Origin: CAYQMF01 sp964418595
Lineage (GTDB): Bacteria; Planctomycetota; UBA1135; UBA2386
Assembly (NCBI GenBank): GCA_964418595.1
Contig: CAYQMF010000010.1
Span: 32,811 to 96,810, forward strand
Direction: 5' to 3'
DNA: 64,000 nucleotides
In this document: piece by piece, positions 1 to 9,031 of the stretch
Numbering within the stretch: the stretch's first letter is position 1
Layout of the letters: every line of letters starts with the position of its first letter
The notes under the pieces: generated by a model
The model's input: the letters and a program-made list of their open reading frames with translations, nothing else
Database searches by the model: none
What the model was told of the DNA's origin: nothing
Translations under genes and position numbers: made by a program

Positions 1-1
1 T

Positions 2-1270
2 CGCGAGGAGCTGAACGACTCCGATCAGGGCGAGCACAGCGCGCGCATCCTGGTCCGGCTGAAACCGGCCCGCGATCGGGCTCGCCAGGAGGAGAGTGTT
101 CGCGAGTCGATCCGCGCCATCGTCCGTGCCGAGCCGCGCGTGCAGAGCTACCGCTTCGATCGACCCAGCGTTCTGTCCTTCGACGCGCCGTTCGTGGTCG
201 AGGTCCTCGGGCGCGACCTGATCGACCTGCGCACCGCCTGCGAGGAAGTAGTGCAGGCGCTGCAGGCGGTCCCCGGCCTGCGCGACGTCCGCTCGACCCT
301 GCAGCGCGGCAACCCGGAGGTCTCCCTGCGCCTGGACCGCGACAAGCTCGCGGCGCTGGGCCTCGACCTCGGCGCGGTCATCAAGACCCTGCAGACCAAG
401 GTGCTCGGCGAGGTTCCCACGCGGTTCGCGGAGCTGGAGCGCAAGATCGACATGCGGGTCCGCCTCGAACAGGACGACCTCGCGACCGTGTCCCGCCTGC
501 TCGCCATCAACGTCAACCCGCAGGGCTCGCCGTCGATCCCGCTGCAGAGCATCGCGCAGGTGCGCCGCCAGGAGGGGCCGTCCGAGATCCGGCGGCTCGG
601 CAACATGCGGGGCGCCGAGGTGCAGGCGGCGCTGGTGGGCTTCGACGTCGGATCGACGCAGCAGCGGGTGGAGGCGACGCTGGCGGGCCTGACGCTGCCC
701 CGCGGCATCACGGCGCGACTGGGCGGCCAGAAGGAGGACATGGACCGATCGCTGCAGAGCCTCAACACTGCGCTGCTGCTCGCGATCTTCCTGGTCTACA
801 TCGTCATGGCGTCCCAGTTCGAGAGCATCGTACAGCCGCTGGTGATCCTCGTCTCGCTGCCCCTCGCGCTCGTGGGCGTCGTCGTCGCACTCGACTTCCT
901 GGCTATCCCGGTCAGCGTGATCGTGTTGCTCGGCGGGATCGTGCTCGCCGGGATCGTGGTCAACAACGCCATCGTGCTCATCGACCACGTGAACCATCTC
1001 CGGGCGCGCGGCATGGCGAAGCTCCAGGCGATTGCAGAGGGGTCGCATACCCGGTTGCGGCCAGTGCTCATGACCACGCTCACCACGGTCGTCGGGCTGG
1101 TACCCCTGACCGGCTGGCTCGCGAACGTCCCTGGCCTCGGCGGTTCTTCCGAAGGCATCGAGCTGCGCGCGCCGATGGCGATCACGATCATCGCAGGTCT
1201 GACCGCGTCGACGTTGCTCACGCTCATCGTGATTCCGGTGGTCTACTCCTTCTCGGATCGCCGGCCATGA
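2..1270 (+). CDS. RND efflux transporter, C-terminal part (5' end outside window)
   Basis: The frame is open from base 2, so the true start lies upstream; about 422 residues are seen. They correspond to the second half of an AcrB/MdtB-type inner-membrane pump: a porter-domain stretch, then a hydrophobic block that begins LLLAIFLVYIVMASQFES, continues through GGIVLAGIVVNNAIVLIDH and ends in a final helix near ITIIAGLTASTLLTLIVIP. The family uses proton influx to expel drugs, lipophiles or metals through a periplasmic adaptor and an outer-membrane channel. The stop overlaps the next gene's start (ATGA), and that gene is also an RND subunit, so the pump is probably heteromeric like MdtBC. The substrate cannot be inferred. 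Confidence 0.9.
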   Translation, partial: REELNDSDQGEHSARILVRLKPARDRARQEESVRESIRAIVRAEPRVQSYRFDRPSVLSFDAPFVVEVLGRDLIDLRTACEEVVQALQAVPGLRDVRSTLQRGNPEVSLRLDRDKLAALGLDLGAVIKTLQTKVLGEVPTRFAELERKIDMRVRLEQDDLATVSRLLAINVNPQGSPSIPLQSIAQVRRQEGPSEIRRLGNMRGAEVQAALVGFDVGSTQQRVEATLAGLTLPRGITARLGGQKEDMDRSLQSLNTALLLAIFLVYIVMASQFESIVQPLVILVSLPLALVGVVVALDFLAIPVSVIVLLGGIVLAGIVVNNAIVLIDHVNHLRARGMAKLQAIAEGSHTRLRPVLMTTLTTVVGLVPLTGWLANVPGLGGSSEGIELRAPMAITIIAGLTASTLLTLIVIPVVYSFSDRRP

Positions 1271-4200
1271 GCGCAGACGCACGCGGCGGCCTGTTCGCCC
1301 TCTTCGTCGACCGCCCGGTGCTGACGTTGATGGTCACGGCCACTTTGTTCGCCCTGGGCGCAATGTCGTTCGGGCGGCTGCCGCTGCGCTTCGCCCCCGA
1401 CGGCCTGACCGAGAACCGGATCCGGCTGTTCATCCCGGTGCGCCAGGACATGTCGCCGCGCGAGGTCGAGGATCGGATCATCGAGCCCCTCGAGCAGCTC
1501 CTGCGCACGATCCCGGGGATCAAGCAGCTCGAGAGCTCGGCGAGCAGCGGCCGCGCGTCGGTCGATGTCCGGCTCGACGAGGGCATGGATCCCACGCTGG
1601 CCGCGGCCGAAGTGCGCGACCGCGCGCAGCGCGCCAAGCTGCAGTGGCCGCCGGAGGTCGACCGCTACTTCGCGTGGAAGGAGGACGCCAGCAACATCCC
1701 GCTCGCGTTCTTCCAGATGCTCACCCCGGAGCACGACACGGAATGGGATTACCTGATCGAGGACGTGGTGCGACCGCGGCTCGAGGCCGTCGAAGGCGTC
1801 GGCCGCGTGGAGATGTGGGGCTCGCTCGCCGAGACCATCCGGATCTGGTTCGACCGCGACAAGCTCGCCGCGCACAACGTGCGCTTCTACGAGCTGGTCG
1901 GCCGGCTCCGGCAGGACAACTTCACCGAGCCGCTCGGCGAGCTCGACAACGGCACCGAGCGGCTGCTCGTCCGGCTGGAGGGCAAGTTCCGCACGCTCGG
2001 CGAGATCGAGGACTATCCGGTGGCGACCGGGCTGCGCCTTGCCGACGTCGCCAAGATCGAGCGGGTCCCGTCCGTGCGCGACCGCCTGTCGCGTTTCAAC
2101 CAGAAGTACACCTATTCCGGCATGATCCGCACCGCCGCCGGCGTGAGCCCGGTGGCGGCTAGTGCCAACCTGCGCGCGGAGATCGCCCGCCTGCGTGCGG
2201 ATCCCAAGTTCGAGGCCCTCGAGTTCCGCTACCTCTTCGACCAGGGCGAGGCGATTCGCGACAGCCTCGACACGCTGCGCAGCTCGGCGTTGCAGGGTGG
2301 CGCGCTGGCGATCCTCGTCCTGTTCCTGTTCCTGCGCAACTTCCGGTTCACGATCGCCATCGCGCTGGCGATCCCGCTCGCGCTGCTCGTGGTCGGCGCG
2401 CAGATGTTCTTCGGCGGCGAATCGCTCAACCTGCTGAGCATGGCCGGCATGACGCTGGCCGTCGGCATGGTGGTCGACAACTCGGTGGTCGTGCTCGAGA
2501 ACATCCGCCAGCGCCGCGACGCGGGGCGCCCGCTGCGCGAGGCCTGCATCGAGGGGGCGCGCGAGGTCGCGCTCGCGGTGACCATGGCCACGCTCACCAC
2601 GGTCGTGGTGTTCCTGCCGATGGTCTTCATGACCACGAGTCCGAAGGCCCGCGTGCTCTTCGGCAGCATCGGGATCCCGCTCTCGGTCGCACTGCTCGCG
2701 AGCCTGGGGGTCGCGCTCCTCCTGTTGCCCTCCGGCGCCCACCACCTCGGAAAGCTGCGCGGCGGCCTGGGCCGCGAAGCCACGTCCGGCGCCCTCTCTG
2801 CCTGGTTCACCCGGGTCAGCCAGCGGGTCCTCGGCATGGCGCTTCGGCATCGGTGGATCGCGACGATCGCCGGGATCCTCGTCTGCTCGCTCATGGTCGT
2901 TCCGCAGAAGCTGCTCGATTTCGACGGCGGCAGTTTCGGCAGCATGTTCCGCAGCGGCGACGTGACCGTGAACCTCGACCTGCCGAGGGGCCTGTCGCTG
3001 CGTGCGGTCGAAGCCGAGATCAAGAGCTACGAGGACTTCCTGCTGGCGCGCAAGACCGAGTGGAGGATCGACAGCGTGTCGGCAAGCTTCAGCCGACGCA
3101 GCGCGCGCGTCGACGTGAAGTTCGACCCTGCCGTCCAGAAGAAGGAACACGCCACCTACCGCAAGCAGATCGAAACCGCGTGGCCGCGACGCCCCGGCAT
3201 CCAGGTCAAGCTGGCGCAGCGCGAGGGCAGCGACGGCGGCGGCGGCGGCGGCGAAGAGGACAGCGAGCGCAACTTCGTGGTGCGGCTGTACGGACGCGAC
3301 AGCGCGTTCCTGATGCAGCTCGCCGACGACGTGCGCGCCGATCTCGCGCAGTTGCCTTCGGTGGCGTCGGTCGAGATCCCGGCGATGGACGACTCCGAGG
3401 AGGTGCGCCTGCAGATCGACCGCAACCGCATGCAGGACCTCCAGGTCCGGCCGGACGTGCTGTTCGGCATGGTGGCGTCGGGTCTGCAGGGCCAGCTCGT
3501 CACCAACTTCGAGGAGAAGGGGCGGGAGGTCCGGGTCGTCGCCGAGTTCGACCGCGGGCGGAACCCGACCATGCTGGACCTCAAGGAGACCGACGTGTTC
3601 AGCGACGTGGGCACCTTCCAGCGCCTGGGGGACCTCGCGTCGGTCAGCTACGAGGCGGCGATGGGTGAGATCTCGCGGCGCGACGGTCGCACCAGCGTGA
3701 CCATCCTCGGCAAGCGGCACGAAGGCGTCGGGCCCAAGGTCTTCTCCGAAGACCTCCGCAACACGATGCGCAGATTCCCTCTGCCGCGCGGCTACACGTG
3801 GACGGAGGACAGCATCTTCCAGGAGCAGGCCGCGCAGATGGCCGAACTCGCCTCCGCCGGGTTCCTGTCGGTCACGCTCGTGTTCCTGCTCATGGGCGTG
3901 CTGTTCGAATCCGTGATCCTGCCGGGCGCGATCCTCGTCACCATCCCGTTCGCGATCCTCGGCTCGCTCTGGTCGTTGCTGCTCTTCCACGGCTCGTACG
4001 ACCCCATGGCGGTGATCGGCATCATCCTGCTCGCCGGAATCGTGGTGAACAACGGCATCGTCCTCCTCGACTGCATCACGCGCCTGCGCGCCGCCGGTCG
4101 CTCACGCCACGACGCGATCCTCGAGGGCGTCGCGCTGCGCATGCGCCCGATCCTCATGACCGCGTCCACGACCATCGTCGGGCTGCTCCCGATGGCGTTG

Positions 4201-4395
4201 TTCGGCGAGTCCACCGGCCGCGGCATCAGCTACGTGAGCATGTCGATCGCTGTGGCCGGGGGCCTCACCGTCTCGACGTTGTTCACGGTGATCGCGGTAC
4301 CGATCGCCTACACGTGGTTCGACGACCTCGCGCGCTGGCTGCACCGAGTGTGGCAGCGCGCGATCGCCCCGTCGGCGCGGCCGATCAACGCGTGA
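1267..4395 (+). CDS. RND efflux transporter, second subunit
   Basis: The 1042-residue product has full RND length. A first membrane helix lies near residues 15-33, two large periplasmic loops follow, and two membrane blocks lie near 335-490 and 865-1030. The proton-relay helix reads GMTLAVGMVVDNSVVVLENI; the second membrane block contains GIILLAGIVVNNGIVLLDC. A glycine/acid-rich linker (GSDGGGGGGEEDSE) near residue 655 sits in the second periplasmic loop and is unusual. The start overlaps the stop of the upstream RND gene by four bases, which points to translational coupling and a two-subunit pump. The last 11 bases overlap the convergent ureohydrolase gene. No adaptor or outer-membrane partner lies downstream, so these may be upstream of the window. 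Confidence 0.92.
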   Translation: MSADARGGLFALFVDRPVLTLMVTATLFALGAMSFGRLPLRFAPDGLTENRIRLFIPVRQDMSPREVEDRIIEPLEQLLRTIPGIKQLESSASSGRASVDVRLDEGMDPTLAAAEVRDRAQRAKLQWPPEVDRYFAWKEDASNIPLAFFQMLTPEHDTEWDYLIEDVVRPRLEAVEGVGRVEMWGSLAETIRIWFDRDKLAAHNVRFYELVGRLRQDNFTEPLGELDNGTERLLVRLEGKFRTLGEIEDYPVATGLRLADVAKIERVPSVRDRLSRFNQKYTYSGMIRTAAGVSPVAASANLRAEIARLRADPKFEALEFRYLFDQGEAIRDSLDTLRSSALQGGALAILVLFLFLRNFRFTIAIALAIPLALLVVGAQMFFGGESLNLLSMAGMTLAVGMVVDNSVVVLENIRQRRDAGRPLREACIEGAREVALAVTMATLTTVVVFLPMVFMTTSPKARVLFGSIGIPLSVALLASLGVALLLLPSGAHHLGKLRGGLGREATSGALSAWFTRVSQRVLGMALRHRWIATIAGILVCSLMVVPQKLLDFDGGSFGSMFRSGDVTVNLDLPRGLSLRAVEAEIKSYEDFLLARKTEWRIDSVSASFSRRSARVDVKFDPAVQKKEHATYRKQIETAWPRRPGIQVKLAQREGSDGGGGGGEEDSERNFVVRLYGRDSAFLMQLADDVRADLAQLPSVASVEIPAMDDSEEVRLQIDRNRMQDLQVRPDVLFGMVASGLQGQLVTNFEEKGREVRVVAEFDRGRNPTMLDLKETDVFSDVGTFQRLGDLASVSYEAAMGEISRRDGRTSVTILGKRHEGVGPKVFSEDLRNTMRRFPLPRGYTWTEDSIFQEQAAQMAELASAGFLSVTLVFLLMGVLFESVILPGAILVTIPFAILGSLWSLLLFHGSYDPMAVIGIILLAGIVVNNGIVLLDCITRLRAAGRSRHDAILEGVALRMRPILMTASTTIVGLLPMALFGESTGRGISYVSMSIAVAGGLTVSTLFTVIAVPIAYTWFDDLARWLHRVWQRAIAPSARPINA

Positions 4396-5419
4396 GGAGC
4401 GCGAACCCGCAGAGCTTGTAGAGCAGGCGCGCGCCGACGTTGGCGTCCCACTCGTCGCCCTCCGGTCCGGGCGCGACCTCGTTCAGGTCGAAGCCGACGA
4501 TCCGCCGCCCGCTGGCGACCAGACGCTCCAGCAGCAGCGCCGCCTCCGCGAAGGTGAGCCCGCCGGGGACGGGAGTCCCCGTGTGTGGGCAGAGCGCGGG
4601 ATCGAGGCCGTCGATGTCGAAGCTCACCCACACGTCTTGCGGCAGCGCGGAGACCGCCTCGTCGAGCAGGGTCCGCAGTCGCTCGCCTTCGGCCCGTCGC
4701 CGCTGCCAGACCAGATCGAAATGGGTGATCACGCGACCCTCGCTCGCCTCGATGGCGGCAAGTTCCTGCTCGCACAGGTCGCGGATGCCGACCTGGACGA
4801 TCCGGCGCACCGCCGGCACCTCGCGCAGCACGTTGTCCATGATCGACGCGTGGCTGTAGCGGAAGCCCTCGTACGCGACGCGCAGGTCAGCGTGCGCATC
4901 CACGTGCAGGATGCCGAGATCCTGGAACTGCGTACCCGCCGCCTGGATCGCACCCAGTGGCACGGAGTGGTCCCCGCCGACGATCCCCGGCAGCTTGCCC
5001 GCCGCGAGCAGCGCGACCACGGTCCCGCGCAGCCGGGCGTTCAGTTCGGCCATGTGGCGCTCCACTTCGGCCAGCGCCGCGATCTCGCCCGGCTCAGCCG
5101 GGTCGGCTCCGCCCTTGGCGATGAGCGGCGCGGTCAGCGCGCGACACACGGCGTTGGCCGACACGATCGCCTCGTCCTCCGGCAGCATCGCGATGCCACG
5201 GGCGTATGGCCGGCCCGTCTGCAGGTCGTAGAGGTCGACCTGATGGCTCGCGCGCAGGATCGCGGCGGGCCCGTCGGCGGTGCCCTGCCGGTACGACGTG
5301 GTGGCATCGAAGGGCACCGGCACGAGCACGACCTCCGCGGCGTCAGGGTCGTGCGGCAGGCCGAAGATCCCGGAGTCGGACGACGCCGCGGCATTCGGGT
5401 CGAAGCTGGGTGCGCTCAT
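4385..5419 (-). CDS. Ureohydrolase of the agmatinase/arginase family
   Basis: The 344-residue protein carries the binuclear metal motifs of ureohydrolases: GGDHS (148-152), DAHADL (174-179) and SFDIDGLDP (266-274). The family hydrolyses guanidino compounds (agmatine, arginine, formiminoglutamate, guanidine) to urea or formamide plus an amine. The exact substrate is not evident; the protein is longer than typical agmatinase (about 300), with extra residues around 95-135 before the first motif. It is monocistronic and convergent with the RND genes. About 85-175 bases upstream of its start, the DNA forms a long inverted repeat (separate entry), so control through a structured leader is possible. 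Confidence 0.85.
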   Translation of the reverse strand: MSAPSFDPNAAASSDSGIFGLPHDPDAAEVVLVPVPFDATTSYRQGTADGPAAILRASHQVDLYDLQTGRPYARGIAMLPEDEAIVSANAVCRALTAPLIAKGGADPAEPGEIAALAEVERHMAELNARLRGTVVALLAAGKLPGIVGGDHSVPLGAIQAAGTQFQDLGILHVDAHADLRVAYEGFRYSHASIMDNVLREVPAVRRIVQVGIRDLCEQELAAIEASEGRVITHFDLVWQRRRAEGERLRTLLDEAVSALPQDVWVSFDIDGLDPALCPHTGTPVPGGLTFAEAALLLERLVASGRRIVGFDLNEVAPGPEGDEWDANVGARLLYKLCGFALLTR

Positions 5420-5502
5420 GCCCGCAGCGTCGCGGCGGCTGCCTCTGGATCAAGGGCGCGCTCGAAGCCCCGTCCCGGGCGGCCTCGCCGTCCCGGAGAA
5501 AC

Positions 5503-5593
5503 GGCTCCCTGGCTGGGACCAAAACTCTCGTCGGAAGGATCGTCAGGAGGAAGCGTTGAGAGTCGGAAGCAAACAGGCCCCAGCCAGGGAACC
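5503..5593 (-). promoter_or_regulatory. Long inverted repeat in the leader of the ureohydrolase gene
   Basis: GGCTCCCTGGCTGGGACC (5503-5520) is matched in inverted order by GGCCCCAGCCAGGGAACC (5576-5593), 16 of 18 positions pairing. Inside it, ACTCTC (5524-5529) pairs with GAGAGT (5558-5563). Further upstream on the minus strand a second small stem (TGTCTCG/CGAGACA) can form. On the minus strand this is the 5' leader of the ureohydrolase gene. It does not fit the guanidine (ykkC) riboswitch consensus as I know it. Structured leader RNA is an inference from complementarity only. Confidence 0.45.
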
Positions 5594-5766
5594 CACCTCG
5601 TCTCGTGTCTCGAGCCCATGCCGCCCGAGACAACCGTTAGTAGATTCATGGCCCTCGAGAGTTTCGCCCCAGGGCGAGATTCTGCGGCGCACGGCCCGCC
5701 CGCGCGGCCCGTTTCCTCGCGCTTGCGCTCGGCCGCCGGATCTGCTGAGATCCCCGCCCCCAAAAC

Positions 5767-5843
5767 GGCGGGATAGCTCAGTCGGTTAGAGCGAAGGCTT
5801 CATAAGCCTTAGGTCCCCGGTTCAAGTCCGGGTCCCGCTACCA
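5767..5843 (+). tRNA. tRNA-Met (CAT anticodon)
   Basis: A complete 77-nt cloverleaf can be drawn. The acceptor GGCGGGA pairs with TCCCGCT (first pair G-U), the D stem is GCTC/GAGC, and the anticodon stem AAGGC/GCCTT holds loop TTCATAA. The T stem is CCCGG/CCGGG with TTCAAGT, and CCA is encoded. It lacks the three G-C pairs typical of the initiator anticodon stem, so elongator Met is favoured; a lysidine-modified Ile tRNA with CAT cannot be excluded. The last 22 bases overlap the 3' end of the convergent permease gene. Confidence 0.93.
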
Positions 5844-7213
5844 CTTGCACCGGTCTCGCGGCGAGCCCACGCAGCGTAGGCAACGCCGCCCAGCGCGCAG
5901 AGGCCGAGACCAACCGCCGACGGCAACGGCGCCACGACGATCGCCCCTGCCATCACCGCGACGCCGCAGGCCGTGAACACGACCGCGACGCCACGCGAGG
6001 CGCGCGCCAGGAGCGCGCTGGGATCACGCGCAGCGAGGCGCAGGAGCGCCACCCCGCACAGGCTGTAGAAGAGCCAGTCCACGAACACCACGCCGTTGAG
6101 CAGCGCGTCGAGCGTCCCGAGCACACCGGCATCGCTGCCACGGAACGCTGCGTGCACACCGAGCAGGAGCACGATCGCCCAACCACCCTGCACCAGCACG
6201 CCGACCAGCGGGCTGTTCAGGCGCGGGTGCAGGCGCGCGCACGCCGGCAGGAAGAGCCCGCGACTCGCCATGGCGTGCAGGACGAACGGCGACGCGAGCA
6301 GGATCGTGTTCATGATCCCCAACGCCGACACCGCGATCGCCCCGGCCATGACCCGCGCACCCAGGTCGGCGAGCCCGAACGGCTGCAGTGCCTGGCCGCA
6401 TGCCTCCGCGGCGATCGCGGGACTGGTAGCCGCGCGGTCGAAACCAAGCAGGTTCAGGTAGGTGAGGTTGATCGACACGTAGGCCAGCACCACGACGACC
6501 ACGCCGGCTGCGATCCCGACCGGCACGTCGCGCAACGGCCGCCGCGCCGCCCCGGCCACGAACGCGCCCTGCTGCCACCCACCGAACGCGAACATCACCG
6601 GCAGGAGCGCCGCCCCCAACGCCAGCGTCCAACCAACGGGCTGCCGCTCGCGCACACCCGCGCCCGGATGCGACTCGCCGACGAGCAAGCCGACGACCAC
6701 GAGCGCGAAGATCGCGACCAGCTTGACGATCGTGAACGCGTTCTGCACGCGCTTGCCGACGCGCAGACCCAACGCATTGACGCACGTGAACGCCGCGATC
6801 GCGACCACCGTGATCACCACTTTGCGATCCGGAGTCGACGTCGACGCCCCGGTGAGGACGACGTCGAGGTTGTCGACCATGACCAGCCCCACCACGCCGA
6901 GCGCGCCCGCCTGGATCACGAGCCAGTTGGCCCACCCGTACAGGAACGCCGGCAACCGACCGAAGGCCTTCTCGATGTACACGAAGGTCCCACCGAAGCC
7001 CGGGGCCAGCCGACTGAGCTCGGCGAACACCAGCGCACCGCACAAGGCGATCACGCCACCGATGCTCCACGCCACCACGAGCTGAACTGGATCGTCCACC
7101 ACGGCAGCGACCTTCTGCGGAGCGAAGAAGATCCCGACGCCGACAATGCCGCCGACGACGATGCAGCCGATGTCGAAGGCGTTGAGCTGATCGCGTACGC
7201 CGTCGTCCGTCAT
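5822..7213 (-). CDS. APC-family amino acid permease
   Basis: The 463-residue polytopic membrane protein has about 12 hydrophobic helices. The N terminus has the amino acid/polyamine/organocation helix-1 signature (GCIVVGGIVGVGIFFAPQ, with G-IGxGIF-like spacing) followed by PGFGGTFVYIEKAFGRLPAF. It probably imports or exchanges an amino acid across the inner membrane. I start it at the ATG at 7213; the upstream extension of the open frame does not resemble the family. It lies 28 bases behind the NHL-repeat gene on the same strand and may be co-transcribed. Oddity: its stop codon and last few codons lie antisense within the T arm and acceptor end of tRNA-Met. Confidence 0.88.
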   Translation of the reverse strand: MTDDGVRDQLNAFDIGCIVVGGIVGVGIFFAPQKVAAVVDDPVQLVVAWSIGGVIALCGALVFAELSRLAPGFGGTFVYIEKAFGRLPAFLYGWANWLVIQAGALGVVGLVMVDNLDVVLTGASTSTPDRKVVITVVAIAAFTCVNALGLRVGKRVQNAFTIVKLVAIFALVVVGLLVGESHPGAGVRERQPVGWTLALGAALLPVMFAFGGWQQGAFVAGAARRPLRDVPVGIAAGVVVVVLAYVSINLTYLNLLGFDRAATSPAIAAEACGQALQPFGLADLGARVMAGAIAVSALGIMNTILLASPFVLHAMASRGLFLPACARLHPRLNSPLVGVLVQGGWAIVLLLGVHAAFRGSDAGVLGTLDALLNGVVFVDWLFYSLCGVALLRLAARDPSALLARASRGVAVVFTACGVAVMAGAIVVAPLPSAVGLGLCALGGVAYAAWARRETGASGSGTRT

Positions 7214-7241
7214 GGACCGAAAACGTAGCGGGATGACCCGC

Positions 7242-8099
7242 TCACTCGTACAGCAACTCGGCGAGGTCGACCACGACGCCCAGGTAGCGCAGGTCCGCAT
7301 CCAGGCGATGCACGCGCTCCGCGTGTCGGTCCAGGACGTACACGTTGCCGCGCGCGTCCCGGGCGAGCGCCGTCGGCTCTTCGAACGCGTCCGCGGGTCC
7401 GGGCCGCCGCTCACCGGCGAGACCGATCCGGAACACGCCGCCGCGATCGCCCTGGTCGGCCACGAGCAGATCGCCGCCCCCGACACGCAGCACCGCCACC
7501 GGCCGGCTGGTCTCGGCGGGATCCGACGCGGTATGCACGAAGCCCACGAAGCGGGCGTCGGGCGTGAAGCGCTGGACCAGCCCGTGCAGCGTGTCGGCCA
7601 ACAGGACGCCCTCGGCGTCGACGGTGATCCCGCGCGGCGCGCCGTAGCGCCGATCTTCCTCGCCCAGGGAGCGGACGTAGCCGAGTGGCTCACCGCTCGC
7701 CAGGTCGAAGCGCTGCAGTCCTCGGATCAGCTTGCGATCGCCCCCCGCCACCCACAGCTCGCCCCGATGCACGGCCACCGCGCGCGGTCGGTCGAGTGTG
7801 CCGACCCGATCGCGCGCCACCGCTCCCGGCCCACGCTCGACGGCGCGCCCGAACCGACCGACTTCGCGTCCGAACGCGGTGAAGCGACGCACGATGTCGT
7901 TGCGTGTGTCGGCGACGAACAGCGTGAAGTTCGGACCGAGTGCCACCGCAGCGGCGTCGGCGTAGTCGCCGTCGCGGCCGGAGAAGCCGAACCGCGACAC
8001 CAGCCGACCGTCGGTCAGGTCGACGAGGAACACCTGGCCGTGCGCCTCGCCGTGCGCGATGCACAGGATGTTCCGCTCGATGGCGATGCCGCCCGACAT
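7242..8099 (-). CDS. NHL-repeat beta-propeller protein
   Basis: The 285-residue protein is built of repeated blades of the form D..GNVYVLDR.A.RVHRLD, PNFTLFVADTRNDIVRRFT and GVLLADTLHGLVQRFTPD, typical of NHL/SMP-30-like propellers. There is no obvious signal peptide from the chosen ATG at 8099, whose product begins MSGGIAIERNILCIAHGEA; a longer frame exists but its N terminus looks non-coding. The function is unknown; such propellers bind ligands or proteins. It precedes the permease gene by 28 bases. Only 58 bases separate its start from the divergent lipoprotein gene, so the promoters must lie back to back. Confidence 0.7.
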   Translation of the reverse strand: MSGGIAIERNILCIAHGEAHGQVFLVDLTDGRLVSRFGFSGRDGDYADAAAVALGPNFTLFVADTRNDIVRRFTAFGREVGRFGRAVERGPGAVARDRVGTLDRPRAVAVHRGELWVAGGDRKLIRGLQRFDLASGEPLGYVRSLGEEDRRYGAPRGITVDAEGVLLADTLHGLVQRFTPDARFVGFVHTASDPAETSRPVAVLRVGGGDLLVADQGDRGGVFRIGLAGERRPGPADAFEEPTALARDARGNVYVLDRHAERVHRLDADLRYLGVVVDLAELLYE

Positions 8100-8157
8100 G
8101 GCCCGGCACGATAGCGGCGCGGGTTGCATCGGCACGGGGTTGCGCCAAACTGCGCGG

Positions 8158-8547
8158 ATGCCGCAACGTCGTCGCAAGTCCGCGTGCCTGCTCGCGTGCC
8201 TGCTCGGCGCCTGCTCGACGTTCCCCGACCGGGCGCTGCCACCGTCGGTGATCGAGAGCATCGAGGTGGACTACGCGTTCCCGCCGAACGGCGCGCGCGC
8301 GATCGAGATCCCGGCCTCGAGTGACAGCCTCACCGTGCTCGAGCTCCACGTCGACCCGCCGCCCCGCGGGGAGCGCTTCGACAACGGGCGGCGGATCCTG
8401 CTGTTGCCCGATGGCATCGAGCACGCCTCGCTGCGCTGCCGGTTGCAGCACTGGGCCACCGGCGCGGTCCACGATCCCGACCGTCCCCCCTCGTCGCTGT
8501 TCCCAGGAGCGCACGCCGTGCGCTACCGGGACGACCCGCTGCGCTGA
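8158..8547 (+). CDS. Small putative lipoprotein
   Basis: The 129-residue product starts MPQRRRK followed by a hydrophobic stretch and a lipobox (ACLLGAC, Cys near residue 19), so it is predicted to be lipid-anchored after signal peptidase II cleavage. The mature part is short, beta-rich and of unknown function. The longer open frame starting at 8059 would bury the signal peptide, so the internal ATG is preferred. It is divergent from the NHL gene and followed after 51 bases by another small lipoprotein gene. Confidence 0.62.
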   Translation: MPQRRRKSACLLACLLGACSTFPDRALPPSVIESIEVDYAFPPNGARAIEIPASSDSLTVLELHVDPPPRGERFDNGRRILLLPDGIEHASLRCRLQHWATGAVHDPDRPPSSLFPGAHAVRYRDDPLR

Positions 8548-8598
8548 TCCCGACCCGTGATGGACGACCCGCGGCCCGGTGTGGACACTCGCCGCGCC

Positions 8599-9027
8599 AT
8601 GCGTCTCCGCATCCTCGCGCTGTGCGCGCCTCTCCTCTGCCTGCTGTGGCCGAGCTGCTCGGCCACTCCAGCCACGCCCGGAAAGCCTGCGCGCTCTCGC
8701 GCCGACCAGTGGGCCGATCTCATGGTGGACGCGATCGGTCCGGGCTACGAGAGCCTGCTTGCCGAGGCCGAGCGGGCGCCGCGCGACCTCGACCTCGCCA
8801 AGCTGGCCGGCGACGCCCGCGCGCTCGCCGCGCAGTTCGCGCTCGGGCACGGACGGCTGGAGCTGGCCGAGATCCCTGGCTTCGCCGACCACGCCCGCGG
8901 CGCGGAGGCCTGGATGCTCGACATCGCGATGGCCGCGGAGGCCGGCGACTCGGCCAAGGTGCGCAAACTCGTCCCGCTCGAAGCCGAGAACTGCGACGCG
9001 TGCCACACCGCCGCCGCGCGCAAGTAG
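8599..9027 (+). CDS. Lipoprotein with C-terminal CxxCH, cytochrome c'-like
   Basis: The product has 142 residues. An N-terminal signal (MRLRILALCAPLLCLLWPSC) has a plausible lipobox Cys. The mature protein looks all-helical and ends with NCDACHTAAARK, a single CxxCH haem-attachment motif 8-12 residues from the end. That placement is characteristic of class II cytochromes c (cytochrome c'), four-helix haem proteins of the periplasm involved in NO or oxidant chemistry. The haem assignment rests on this motif and the helical look of the chain. It is followed by the GalT-like gene after 4 bases, probably in one transcript. Confidence 0.65.
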   Translation: MRLRILALCAPLLCLLWPSCSATPATPGKPARSRADQWADLMVDAIGPGYESLLAEAERAPRDLDLAKLAGDARALAAQFALGHGRLELAEIPGFADHARGAEAWMLDIAMAAEAGDSAKVRKLVPLEAENCDACHTAAARK

Positions 9028-9031
9028 GCCG

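Noticed and set aside
1243..3990. 915-codon open frame on the minus strand across the RND gene
   Set aside because: It is an Arg/His/Glu-rich shadow caused by high third-position GC; the plus-strand RND protein covers it with full family motifs.
5420..5760. Guanidine (ykkC-type) riboswitch for the ureohydrolase leader
   Set aside because: Some short matches (GGTTCC, GGCTGG) occur, but the order and spacing of the conserved ykkC elements are not present.
7214..7693. N-terminal extension of the APC permease frame
   Set aside because: It overlaps the NHL-repeat gene, is Arg/Ser/Trp-rich, and does not resemble the family, which starts at the ATG at 7213.
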